64,000 nucleotides of DNA from Streptomyces uncialis (lineage in GTDB: Bacteria > Actinomycetota > Actinomycetes > Streptomycetales > Streptomycetaceae). Location of the stretch: assembly GCF_001905345.1 (NCBI RefSeq), contig NZ_LFBV01000001.1, positions 259,321 through 323,320 on the forward strand. The letters are read 5' to 3'. Shown here one piece after another: positions 26,213 through 34,841 of this stretch; position 1 is the first letter of the stretch, and every line of letters begins with the position of its first letter. Below the pieces are notes generated by a model. The model searched no databases and had not been told where the DNA came from. It worked only from the letters and a program-made list of their open reading frames with translations. Made by a program: the position numbers and the translations under genes.

Positions 26213-27682
26213 TCACTCCTTGCCGTCGACGACCGCCTTCATCACGTCCCTGGCGATCGGCGCGGCCAGTCCGCCACCGGAGATGTCACCCCGGCTCGCG
26301 TCGCTGTCCTCGACGACCACCGCGACGGCGACCGGCGAGCCGGAGTCCGTCCTGGCGTACGAGATGAACCACGCGTACGGCTTCTCGCTGTTGTCGACAC
26401 CGTGCTGCGCGGTGCCCGTCTTGCCGCCGACCTTCACGCCGTTGATCTGCGCGTTCCTGCCGGTGCCCTTCTCGACGACGGTCTCCATCATGGACTGGAG
26501 CTTCTGCGCGTTCTCCTCGGAGAGCGGCCGGCTCATCTCGTCCGGGGTGTGCTTCTCGATGACGTCGAGGCTGGGCGCCTGGAGCCGGCTGACCATGTAC
26601 GGCTCCATCAGCTTGCCGTCGTTGGCCACGGCGGCGGCGACCATCGCCATCTGGAGCGGGGTGGTGGCCGTCTCGAACTGGCCGATGGAGCTGAGCGCGG
26701 TCTGCGGCTCGTCCATCTCCTTCGGCCAGACGGAGGCGTTGGCGCGGACCGGGATGAAGTGCTCGGAGTTGAAGCCGAACTTCTCCGCGGTCTCCCGCAT
26801 CTTGTCCTTGCCGAGGTCCGCGCCGGCCTTGCCGAAGACGGTGTTGCAGGAGACCTGGAGGGCCATCCGCAGTGTCGCGTCCTTGCAGGGCAGCGGGCCG
26901 TCGTTCTTCAGCTCGGTCCGGGTGTTCGGCATGACCCACGGCAGCGGGGTCTCGGTCTTGTCGTCCGGGTCCGGGTACAGGCCGTGCTCCAGGGCCGCCG
27001 CCGCGGTGACGACCTTGAACGTCGAGCCCGGCGGGTAGGTCTCCCGCAGCGCCCGGTTCAGCATCGGGTCGTCCGGGTTCTGCGACTTCTGGAGCTTCTG
27101 CCAGGCGGGCGTGTCCGTCGTGGTCGAGTTCCCGGCGAACTTGGACGGGTCGTACGACGGGGTCGAGGCCAGCGCCAGGATCGCGCCGGTGGTCGGGTCG
27201 ATCGCGGCGACGGCGCCCTTCTTGCTGCCGAGCCCCTCGAACGCGGCCTTCTGGGCGGCGCCGTTGAGGGTGGTCACGACATTGCCGCCCTCCTTCTTCT
27301 TCCCCGTGATCATGTCGAGGGTGCGGCGGAAGAAGAGCCGGTCGTCGTTGCCGGTGAGTATCCCGTCCTCCAGCGACTCCAGCTGGGTCGCCCCGAACGC
27401 CTGCGACGCGTAGCCCGTGACCGGCGCCCACATGGGGCCGTTCTTGTACGTGCGCTTGTACGCGTAGTCGCTGCCGTTGGTCTTCGCCGAGCCGGTGATC
27501 GGGTTGCCGTCGACGATGATGTCGCCGCGCGGCTGGGCGTAGCGCTCGATGGAGATCCGGCGGTTCTTCCCGTTGTCCTGGAGCTCGCCCGCCTTGACGT
27601 ACTGGAGCCAGTTGTCCCGGATGAGCAGGGTCATGATCAGCAGACCGCAGAAGATCGCGATCCTGCGCAGTGGCTTGTTCAC
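26213..27682 (-). CDS. pbpA: Penicillin-binding protein PbpA (class B), 489 aa
   Basis: An N-terminal membrane anchor (about residues 8-22), a dimerisation region, and a transpeptidase domain with S220 in STFK, SCN (278-280) and KTG (421-423). It cross-links peptidoglycan alongside the RodA glycosyltransferase whose gene is directly upstream: the pbpA GTG overlaps the rodA stop (GTGA). Length is normal for the group. The order rodA-pbpA-pknB matches the actinobacterial division/elongation block. Confidence 0.95.
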   Translation of the reverse strand: MNKPLRRIAIFCGLLIMTLLIRDNWLQYVKAGELQDNGKNRRISIERYAQPRGDIIVDGNPITGSAKTNGSDYAYKRTYKNGPMWAPVTGYASQAFGATQLESLEDGILTGNDDRLFFRRTLDMITGKKKEGGNVVTTLNGAAQKAAFEGLGSKKGAVAAIDPTTGAILALASTPSYDPSKFAGNSTTTDTPAWQKLQKSQNPDDPMLNRALRETYPPGSTFKVVTAAAALEHGLYPDPDDKTETPLPWVMPNTRTELKNDGPLPCKDATLRMALQVSCNTVFGKAGADLGKDKMRETAEKFGFNSEHFIPVRANASVWPKEMDEPQTALSSIGQFETATTPLQMAMVAAAVANDGKLMEPYMVSRLQAPSLDVIEKHTPDEMSRPLSEENAQKLQSMMETVVEKGTGRNAQINGVKVGGKTGTAQHGVDNSEKPYAWFISYARTDSGSPVAVAVVVEDSDASRGDISGGGLAAPIARDVMKAVVDGKE

Positions 27683-29112
27683 GGGCGGACCACCTGGGTC
27701 ATCTCGGCGTCGGGGTTCGATGCGGGCATCGGCGCGGGACGGCGCGCGGTGTCGCTGATACGGAGCAGGATGCCGACGAGGGCCCAGTTGGCGATCACGG
27801 AGGAACCGCCGTTGGCGAGGAACGGCATCGTCATACCGGTCAGCGGGATGAGGCCCATCACACCGCCGGCGACCACGAAGATCTGGAGGGCGAACGCGCC
27901 GGAGAGGCCGACGGCGAGCAGCTTGCCGAACGGGTCACGGGCGGCGAGCGCGGTACGCAGACCCCGCTCGATGATCAGGCCGTAGAGCAGCAGGATCGCC
28001 ATGGCGCCCGCGAGACCGAGCTCCTCGCCGAAGGTGGCGAAGATGAAGTCGGAGTTGGCGGCGAAGCCGATCAGGTCGCTGTTGCCCTGGCCGAGGCCGG
28101 TGCCGAGCACCCCGCCGGAGCCGAACGACATGATCGACTGGCCGATCTGCTCACAGGCGCCGGAGTCCGCGTAACAGCCGAACGGGTCGAGCCAGGCGTC
28201 CACCCGGGCCTTGACATGGCCGGCGAAGGTGGCCACACCGACCGCTCCGGCGGCGGACATCCCGAGGCCGATCACGATCCAGCTGGTCCGCTCGGTGGCC
28301 ACGTACAGCATGATCACGAACATGCCGAAGAACAGCAGGGAGGTACCGAGGTCGTTCTCGAAGACCAGGACGAGCAGGCTGACGGCCCAGATGGTGAGGA
28401 TCGGCCCGAGGTCCCGGCCACGCGGCAGATAGAGCCCCATGAACCGGCGGCTGGCCAGCGCGAGGGCGTCGCGTTTCACCATCAGATAGCCGGAGAAGAA
28501 CACCGCGATGACGATCTTCGCGAACTCACCGGGCTGGATGGAGAACCCAGCGATGCTGATCCAGATCTTCGCGCCGAACACATCCCGGCCGAGCCCCGGA
28601 ACCAGCGGCAGCAGCAGCAGCACCAGCGACGCGGCCATCGAGATGTAGGTGTACCGCTGGAGGATGCGGTGGTCCTTCAGCAGCAGCAGCACACCGACGA
28701 AGAGCGCGATGCCGATCGCGGAGTACAGCAGCTGGCGGGGGGCCGCCGCGACGAACTCGTTGCCCCGGGACGCCGCCATCGCGTGCAGCCGCGGTGACTG
28801 GTCGAGACGCCAGATCACCACCAGGCCGAGGCCGTTGAGCAGGGTCGCCAGCGGCAGCAGCAGCGGGTCGGCGTAGGGCGCGAACCTGCGCACCACCACA
28901 TGGCCGACGGCCGCGAGCAGGCCCAGCCCGATGCCGTATCCGAGCAGACCGGTCGGGATCTCGCCGTCGATGGCAAGCCCGACGTTGATGTACGCGAACA
29001 CGGGGATGACCACCGCGAAGACCAGCAGTCCCAGCTCGGTGTTGCGCCTGCTGGGCGCGCCGATGGCACCGATGGTCGAGGTGTTGTGCGTCGACGAATT
29101 CGTACGGCTCAT
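27679..29112 (-). CDS. rodA: RodA/FtsW SEDS-family peptidoglycan glycosyltransferase, 477 aa
   Basis: About ten to twelve transmembrane helices and the SEDS signatures QPGEFAKI, VFENDLGTSLLFF and NGGSSVIANW. SEDS proteins polymerise lipid II in partnership with a class B PBP, here PbpA, whose gene overlaps the 3' end. A 100-residue extension with extra helices at the N-terminus is typical of the actinobacterial FtsW/RodA of this locus. The pstP stop lies 26 bases upstream, so it is co-transcribed. Confidence 0.95.
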   Translation of the reverse strand: MSRTNSSTHNTSTIGAIGAPSRRNTELGLLVFAVVIPVFAYINVGLAIDGEIPTGLLGYGIGLGLLAAVGHVVVRRFAPYADPLLLPLATLLNGLGLVVIWRLDQSPRLHAMAASRGNEFVAAAPRQLLYSAIGIALFVGVLLLLKDHRILQRYTYISMAASLVLLLLPLVPGLGRDVFGAKIWISIAGFSIQPGEFAKIVIAVFFSGYLMVKRDALALASRRFMGLYLPRGRDLGPILTIWAVSLLVLVFENDLGTSLLFFGMFVIMLYVATERTSWIVIGLGMSAAGAVGVATFAGHVKARVDAWLDPFGCYADSGACEQIGQSIMSFGSGGVLGTGLGQGNSDLIGFAANSDFIFATFGEELGLAGAMAILLLYGLIIERGLRTALAARDPFGKLLAVGLSGAFALQIFVVAGGVMGLIPLTGMTMPFLANGGSSVIANWALVGILLRISDTARRPAPMPASNPDAEMTQVVRP

Positions 29113-29138
29113 GGTGTGACAGGGCCCCTCACGGCTGC

Positions 29139-30701
29139 TTACTGCTTACCGCACAGCGAGACCAGCTTGCGCTCCTCTTCGGAGAAGCTGGGGCCGGGTG
29201 TGGGTGTGGGACGGGGACTGGAGCTCGCGCCCGGGGTCGGGGTCGGCGTGGGCGCCCGCCCGAAGCTCGCGGGCTGCGCCTGCGCGGCGCCGGTGGCCGT
29301 CCCCGCGCCCGCACGGGACGGGGTGCCGGTGGTGCCGCCCGCCTCGCCCTCGCCGGGCTTGGCGCTGTCCCGCTCGACCGTGCGGCGCTCGGCGTCCTTC
29401 TTGCACGCCGACGCCTGGGTGGCCAGCTCGTTGATCTTGTCGGTGGCCTGGTCGAGGCCGCCTTCGGCGATCGTCGCCTCGACCTGCTTGCGCTGGTAGG
29501 GCGGCAGGTACTTGAGTTCGATCTCGGGGTGGTCCTTCTGTACCTCGGACAGGCTCACCCAGGCGAGATCCTGGCTGATGCCCCGGTACAGCGCGACGTG
29601 CTCGTCCTTGGTGCCGACGAAGTACTGGGTCTGGGTCCAGCGCCAGCCCCCGTACGTGGCACCGCCGACGACCGCGATGGCGAGCACGAGGACGAGCGAG
29701 ATCTTCAGCCATCTCATGCCGCCGCCGCGCTTCTTGGTGAAGTCGTCGTCGCCGTACGCGCCGAAGGACCCCTCCTGCGCGTAGTCGTCACCGCTGCCGG
29801 GCGGGCCGAACTCGCCGTCCCTGCCGCCGCCCTGCCCCGGCACCTGGCGCCCGAGGCCGGCCGCGCGCCCCGCGGGCGTCTGCATGGCGCCGCCGTCGTG
29901 CAGCTGGTGCTGGTTCTCGGCGACCGCGCCGACCACGACCGGGGTGTCGGAGAGCTGTACGGCCAGGGTGTCGTTGCTGTCGATGTCGAGGACATCGGCG
30001 ACGATCACCGTGATGTTGTCGGGGCCGCCGCCGCGCAGCGCGAGCTGGATCAGCTCCTGCACGGTCTCCTGGGGGCCCTGGTAGCTGGCGAGGGTCTCCT
30101 CCATCGTCTGGTGGGAGACCACTCCGGACAGCCCGTCGGAGCAGATCAGATAGCGGTCGCCCGCGCGGACCTCACGGATCGACAGATCCGGTTCCACATG
30201 GTCGCCGCTGCCCAGCGCGCGCATCAGCAGCGAGCGCTGCGGATGCGTGGTGGCCTCCTCCTCGGTGATCCGGCCCTCGTCCACCAGCCGCTGCACCCAG
30301 GTGTGGTCCTGGGTGATCTGGGTGAGGACGCCGTCCCTCAGGAGGTACGCGCGGGAGTCGCCGACGTGCACCAGACCGAGGCGCTGGCCCGTCCACAGCA
30401 GGGCCGTGAGCGTGGTGCCCATGCCCTCCAGCTGCGGGTCCTCCTCGACCATCATCCGGAGCTGGTCGTTGGCGCGCTGCACCGCCGAACCGAGCGAGGT
30501 GAGGATGTCGGAGCCGGGCACGTCGTCGTCGAGGGTGACGAGTGTCGAGATCACCTCGGACGAGGCGACCTCGCCCGCCGCCTGCCCGCCCATCCCGTCG
30601 GCGATCGCGAGCAGCCGGGGACCGGCGTAACCGGAGTCCTCGTTGCCCTCACGGATCATGCCTTTGTGCGATCCGGCGGCGAAGCGCAGTGACAGACTCA
30701 T
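29139..30701 (-). CDS. pstP: PP2C-type Ser/Thr phosphatase PstP, 520 aa
   Basis: The N-terminal PP2C domain (residues 1-235) has metal-site motifs GMIREGNEDSGY, ADGMGGQAAGE, VGDSRAYL, SDGLSG and GGGPDNITVIVADV. A Gly/Gln-rich linker, one membrane helix (about 330-350) and an extracellular domain ending in a Pro/Thr/Ser tail follow. It reverses phosphorylation by PknB and related kinases. ATG 30701 (MSLSLRF) is chosen for its GAGG site; ATG 30731 and GTG 30746 are in-frame alternatives that would add 10 to 15 residues (MYPEPTGEVR). Confidence 0.94.
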   Translation of the reverse strand: MSLSLRFAAGSHKGMIREGNEDSGYAGPRLLAIADGMGGQAAGEVASSEVISTLVTLDDDVPGSDILTSLGSAVQRANDQLRMMVEEDPQLEGMGTTLTALLWTGQRLGLVHVGDSRAYLLRDGVLTQITQDHTWVQRLVDEGRITEEEATTHPQRSLLMRALGSGDHVEPDLSIREVRAGDRYLICSDGLSGVVSHQTMEETLASYQGPQETVQELIQLALRGGGPDNITVIVADVLDIDSNDTLAVQLSDTPVVVGAVAENQHQLHDGGAMQTPAGRAAGLGRQVPGQGGGRDGEFGPPGSGDDYAQEGSFGAYGDDDFTKKRGGGMRWLKISLVLVLAIAVVGGATYGGWRWTQTQYFVGTKDEHVALYRGISQDLAWVSLSEVQKDHPEIELKYLPPYQRKQVEATIAEGGLDQATDKINELATQASACKKDAERRTVERDSAKPGEGEAGGTTGTPSRAGAGTATGAAQAQPASFGRAPTPTPTPGASSSPRPTPTPGPSFSEEERKLVSLCGKQ

Positions 30702-30821
30702 GCGCACCTCGCCTGTCGGCTCCGGGTACATCCGCACGGTGCCCACCCTCCGGTCGGGAGCGCACCGGCGTCCGTCGTGGGGACGGTCCCGGCCCGCTCG
30801 CTCCGCTGGCTCATTGTCGTA

Positions 30822-31343
30822 CTACTTCCGCAGCTCGATGACGGTCTTGCCGATGCGGATCGGCGCGCCCAGCGGTACCGGGGTCGGGGTCGTCAGCCTG
30901 GCCCGTTCGAGATAGGTGCCGTTGGTGGACCCGAGGTCCTCCACGATCCACTGGCCGTCCCGGTCGGGGTAGATCCTGGCATGACGGCTGGACGCGTAGT
31001 CGTCGTCCAGCACGATCGTGGAGTCGTGCGCCCGGCCGAGCGTGATCGTCTGCCCCTGGAGGGCGACCGTGGTGCCCGTGAGGGTGCCTTCGGAGACGAC
31101 GAGCTTGGTCGGCGCCCCGCGCCGCTGGCGGCCACCACCACCACTCTGCTGGCCCCGCTGCTGCGGGGGCGCGGCGGCCTGTCGTGCGGCCTGCTGCGGT
31201 CGCGCGCTCTCACGGCGCGAACCGCGCTGGGTGACGCGCGTACCGAACAGGTCGCTGCGGATGACCTGGACGGCCACGATGACGAACAGCCACAGTACGG
31301 CCAGGAAACCCAGCCGCATGACCGTCAGGGTCAGCTCTGACAT
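30822..31343 (-). CDS. fhaB: FHA-domain membrane protein FhaB, 173 aa
   Basis: One N-terminal membrane helix (about residues 5-27, LTVMRLGFLAVLWLFVIVAV), a Gln/Arg-rich linker, and a C-terminal FHA domain (about 85-173) with GRAHDSTIVL, SSRHARI and STNGTYL, the phosphothreonine-binding residues. It probably docks PknB-phosphorylated proteins such as PBPs. ATG 31343 has a GGGGG site. It is 10 bases downstream of fhaA and 120 bases ahead of pstP. Confidence 0.93.
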   Translation of the reverse strand: MSELTLTVMRLGFLAVLWLFVIVAVQVIRSDLFGTRVTQRGSRRESARPQQAARQAAAPPQQRGQQSGGGGRQRRGAPTKLVVSEGTLTGTTVALQGQTITLGRAHDSTIVLDDDYASSRHARIYPDRDGQWIVEDLGSTNGTYLERARLTTPTPVPLGAPIRIGKTVIELRK

Positions 31344-31353
31344 TGCCCCCGCT

Positions 31354-32232
31354 TCACCCTTCGGCTTGCCGATAAACGATGGTCGTGCTGCCCACGACGA
31401 TCCGCGAGCCGTCGCGGAGCGTAGCGCGGGTGGTGTGCTGCCCGTCCACCACGATGCCGTTGGTGGACCCGAGATCCTGGATCGTCGAGGGCGTTCCGGT
31501 CCGGATCTCGCAGTGCCGGCGGGAGACGCCGGGGTCGTCGATCCGCACGTCGGCGTCGGTGCTGCGGCCGAGCACCAGCGTCGGGCCGGAGATCTGGTGG
31601 CGGTTGCCGTTGATCTCCACCCAGTGCCGAGTATGCGTGCCGGGCGCGCCTGCGGGTCCACCGGGGCCGCGGCCGCCCGCGCCGGGGCGTCCGGGCGGTG
31701 CGGCGGGCATGGGAGGCGCGCCAGGAGGCTGGTTCGGGTAGCCGTAGCCGCCGCCGGAACGGCCGGGGGCCGCCGAGGGGCCGGCCGGGGCGGGCGGGAA
31801 GCCGCCGGGGGCGCCGGCCGCGGTGGGGCCGCCGGAGCCGGGCGGGCCCTGGGAGGTGCTGGAGGCGAGCGTGCGGCTGCGGACGCGGTACAGACCCGTG
31901 TCCAGGTCCTCCGCCTTCTCCAGATGGACCTTGATCGGTCCCATGAAGGTGTACCGCTGCTGCTTCGCGTAGTCGCGGACCATGCCGGACAGCTCGTCGC
32001 CGAGCTGGCCCGAGTAGGGGCTCAGGCGCTCGAAGTCCGGTGTGCTCAGTTCGACGATGAAGTCGTTGGGGACGACCGTGCGGTCGCGGTTCCAGATCGT
32101 CGCGTTGTTGTCGCACTCGCGCTGGAGCGCGCCGGCGATCTCGACGGGCTGGACCTCGGACTTGAAGACCTTGGCGAAGGTGCCGTTGACCAGACCTTCG
32201 AGGCGCTGCTCGAACTTCTTCAGGACTCCCAT
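31354..32232 (-). CDS. fhaA: FHA-domain protein FhaA (DUF3662-FHA), 292 aa
   Basis: The N-terminal DUF3662 domain (MGVLKKFEQRLEGLVNGTFA, to about residue 120) is followed by a Pro/Gly linker (about 125-200) and a C-terminal FHA domain with GRSTDADVRI, SRRHCEI and STNGIVV. FhaA binds the phosphorylated pseudokinase MviN/MurJ partner in mycobacteria and regulates peptidoglycan synthesis. It is the first gene of the minus-strand run fhaA-fhaB-pstP-rodA-pbpA(-pknB). Confidence 0.94.
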   Translation of the reverse strand: MGVLKKFEQRLEGLVNGTFAKVFKSEVQPVEIAGALQRECDNNATIWNRDRTVVPNDFIVELSTPDFERLSPYSGQLGDELSGMVRDYAKQQRYTFMGPIKVHLEKAEDLDTGLYRVRSRTLASSTSQGPPGSGGPTAAGAPGGFPPAPAGPSAAPGRSGGGYGYPNQPPGAPPMPAAPPGRPGAGGRGPGGPAGAPGTHTRHWVEINGNRHQISGPTLVLGRSTDADVRIDDPGVSRRHCEIRTGTPSTIQDLGSTNGIVVDGQHTTRATLRDGSRIVVGSTTIVYRQAEG

Positions 32233-33339
32233 CGGGCACCTCCTCCTTCGCTGCCGTCCTGGTACTGCTTACTGATCGTATCCACGCGCCGGTCGATCGG
32301 CTGGTTCCCCCTGTCCGCCCCGGCCGACGAGTGTCGGCCTTCACAGGACTGCCCCATGGCGGGGCGGGTGATCCTTCCGAGCCGGACCTGGCTTCCGCAG
32401 GCCCTCCGGAACCCCTTCCCCTCCCGACCGTTCCCATGGCCCCCTCGACAACGTGTTCCCACGGGGGGATCGTAGAGGGGCTCTTGTGTCAGTGTCCCGC
32501 ACCTGGCGAGCACTCCGGTCCATACCGGTGGGATGGACGCGGCCTGGTGCCGGGTTGGGACAGGACGGGGACGCCCGCGGTGCCTTGTGACGGGCACCGG
32601 CCCGGGACGGCCTCCCCCGCTTGTGCGGGTTTGCCCCGGTCTGCCGCGTCGGTGGCGCCACGCCTCCGCTCACCACTCTCCGTGCTCCTCCCTGTGCTCC
32701 GCACCCGGTGCCTCGTGCCTCCGTGCCCCTGCCTCGCGCCCCTGGCCGCTGCTCCTCGGCCCCGACCGCTGCTCCTCGGTCCGGCTGCTTCTCGGCCAGG
32801 CGACCTGCCGGCCCGGCTGCTTGCCGACCCGGGCTGCTTCCTGGCCCGGCTGTTTCCCGGCCCGGCGGTCAACAGCGGCTCGCTGCTCTCCGCTCCCGGC
32901 GGCTGCCTCCTGCCGCCCGGCGGTCCTCTCCCGTCCCTCCCGCCTCCTACGTCATTCCGCTGATCTCCTTCTCCGTGTCCTACGCGTCTTTACGTGCTCC
33001 GCTTCCGCTCCTCCGCCGCCGAATCTGCCGCGGCCGGTGTCCCCCGTGGTGCCGTTGACCTCTTGGCGCCGAGGGTGCCTTCGTACGGTGAACGTGCGAG
33101 CACCGCGCGCAGTGCCCGGGTCCCGGCACTTCATCCGGGAGAGTGCCCGCGGACGCGTTTCCGGTGGTCGGAGCGGTGGGGCGGGGTACGTCCGGTGCGT
33201 TCCGGGCGGGGCGGGACGGGGTCCGGGCGGGTCCGGGGTGCGGGAAAACGGGGGTGAGTCCACCCTCGCCATCGTGCTAATCTTCTGCATGTCGGAAGGC
33301 GCCCGCACCACCAGTGAGGGGCCCGAGGACGACACCCAT
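32233..33339. other. Long gene-poor region upstream of fhaA
   Basis: About 1.1 kb with no supported gene. The part nearest fhaA (32233-32520) should carry the operon promoter. From about 32740 to 32910 the plus strand is a degenerate C/T-rich repeat built from units like ctgctcctcggccc and ctgcttcccggcccgg. Open frames across it are low-complexity Pro/Ser/Arg and differ in each phase. A possible -10-like taatct at about 33278 may serve the tRNA. I see no RNA gene other than the tRNA at its right edge. Confidence 0.55.
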
Positions 33340-33423
33340 GCGCGGGTGGCGGAATAGGCAGACGCGCTGGATTCAGGTTCCAGTGCCCGAAAGGGCGTGG
33401 GGGTTCAACTCCCCCCTCGCGCA
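33340..33423 (+). tRNA. tRNA-Leu (anticodon CAG)
   Basis: An 84-base class II tRNA. The acceptor stem gcgcggg pairs with ctcgcgc, followed by discriminator A. The anticodon arm ctgga-ttCAGgt-tccag has CAG at 33374-33376, there is a long variable arm (tgcccgaaagggcg), and the T arm is gggggttcaactccccc. CCA is not encoded. It decodes CTG, the most used Leu codon in this genome. Confidence 0.95.
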
Positions 33424-33759
33424 CAGAGAAGTACCGGTGAACGGGCTTCCGTCCAGGACTCAGGTCCGGGCGGGGGCCCGTTCCTCGTTGTCCGCAGGCG
33501 CCTTGCCCGGGGACTGCGCTGCCCCGCCCGCCGTGACATGGGTCACGGCGGGCGGATGGCCGTTGGCGGACCGTGGGACCGCCGCGGTGGGCGGGACCGA
33601 CGGGGGACCGAGGACGCGGGTCCGCCGTGGTGGTCGGGGTCGACGGGGGGTCGTGGCGGGCGGTGCCGGCGCCGGACCGAAGCGGGTGGTGCCGCCGGTG
33701 GGCCGTGGCGGGCGGTGCCAGCGCTGTGGCGGGCGGTGCACGCGGTGGGCCGTGGTGGG
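33424..33759. other. Intergenic region after tRNA-Leu
   Basis: The first 60 bases hold the tRNA terminator. The rest is GC-rich sequence with loose repeats of ggcgggcggtgcc (about 33655-33750) just past the stop of the convergent secreted-protein gene. No coding region is supported. Confidence 0.5.
33439..33483 (+). terminator. Terminator of tRNA-Leu
   Basis: Inverted repeat gaacgggc / gcccgttc, reinforced by an inner ggac / gtcc pairing, 15 bases after the tRNA. Confidence 0.55.
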
Positions 33760-34410
33760 TCAGGAGACCTTGCGCCAGTCCAGACAGCCCGTGGTCTCGA
33801 AGTACTCGCCCTTGTTGACCGTCACCCGGGTCATGCCGGTGATGTTGCCGTTGGCGATGATCCCGGTCAGTTCGCCCGAGGCGTCCTTCTGGCGGGACCA
33901 GTAGCAGCCGAGGCCGAAGTCGTCGTCCTCGGGACCCGCCGTCTTGTACGTCCCGGCCTGGATGTCCTCGCCCGCCAGGAACATCCCGTCGGCCTCGATC
34001 GCGGCGGACGGGCCGGGCTCCGCGGCCTTCTTGGGCGCGGGCTTCGGCTTGGCGGTGACCGTCTCCTTCACCGTCTTCTCGACCGTCTTCGTGACGGTCG
34101 CGGCGGGCTCCGGGGCCCCGCCCCGGGGGGCCTTCGTGACCGTCACGGTCGGGGCGGGCGCCGACTTGCCGTCCCCCGCCCCGCCGGAATCCCCGCCGCC
34201 GGTCGCCGCCATACCGAGCATCAGCGCCACGACCGCCGTCGCGCCATGGGTGAGCAACGCCCAGCGTCTCGACGGCTTTCCCCCGGCCGACGACGGCTGC
34301 GGGGCGTGGGCGGGTGTCGTGGGTCCCCAGTGCGGGGGGCCGAAGGCGTCGGGCCGGTCGGCGGGCGGTATCGGCGGTATCGGGGGTGTCGGGGGAGGAG
34401 TGCTGGTCAT
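33760..34410 (-). CDS. Membrane-anchored extracytoplasmic protein of unknown function, 216 aa
   Basis: A Pro-rich cytoplasmic N-terminus (residues 1-48), one membrane helix (about 50-70, ALLTHGATAVVALMLGMAA), a Lys/Thr/Pro coil (about 85-135) and a compact C-terminal domain with two Cys (GLGCYWSRQKDASGEL and TTGCLDWRKVS) that may form a disulfide. The core DGMFLAGEDIQAGTYKT to GCLDW recurs in many Streptomyces exported proteins without a known role. ATG 34410 has GGAGG upstream. It stands alone between tRNA-Leu and copA. Confidence 0.72.
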   Translation of the reverse strand: MTSTPPPTPPIPPIPPADRPDAFGPPHWGPTTPAHAPQPSSAGGKPSRRWALLTHGATAVVALMLGMAATGGGDSGGAGDGKSAPAPTVTVTKAPRGGAPEPAATVTKTVEKTVKETVTAKPKPAPKKAAEPGPSAAIEADGMFLAGEDIQAGTYKTAGPEDDDFGLGCYWSRQKDASGELTGIIANGNITGMTRVTVNKGEYFETTGCLDWRKVS

Positions 34411-34841
34411 GTCGGGACCTCCGGGTGCTGAACCGAGCGACCCCGGCGCGGCGACGGCCCCGGGGTGCGCTCTTCTCTCCATGGAATCCGCGACCCGGGC
34501 CGGGCACCCTCGCCGTCGGCCCGGGTCCCGGTTCAAGTCGCGTGCCACCGCAAGGTTCTGACACTTGCCATGGAACCGGGACGGTACAACCACCGGTCCG
34601 GCCATGACACACGGGAGAGGACCCGGTCGACGGTGACGGGCGGTGGCGACCGCGTGCGAAGCGGCCCGCCCATCGTGCCCGACATACCGACGCTGCGGAT
34701 GGCATATGCCGAAATCATCGCCTCCGCCGTTCACCCGCGGACCCGCGCCCCCGGGTACGGCACCCGCGACACGGTCCGGCGCGCACGGCTGTGCCCCGTA
34801 CTCCCAGGAAGCGGGGGTACGGGGCACAGGCCGCCCGGGGA
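34411..34841. other. Intergenic region between secreted-protein gene and copA
   Basis: 431 bases. The left part is the promoter region of the minus-strand secreted-protein gene. The right end has the strong copA terminator hairpin. No gene is supported; the long open frames crossing it are extensions of neighbouring frames. Confidence 0.5.
34789..34829 (-). terminator. Terminator of copA
   Basis: A 17-bp stem, ctgtgccccgtactccc against gggggtacggggcacag with one mismatch and a 7-base loop, located 13 bases past the copA stop. Confidence 0.85.

Noticed and set aside
32331..32963. A 210-codon plus-strand ORF in the region before tRNA-Leu
   Set aside because: Pro/Ser/Leu low complexity, no ribosome site, and it runs through a degenerate repeat.
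33340..33423. The tRNA gene considered as an integration attachment site
   Set aside because: No integrase and no repeat of the tRNA 3' end is visible in the window.
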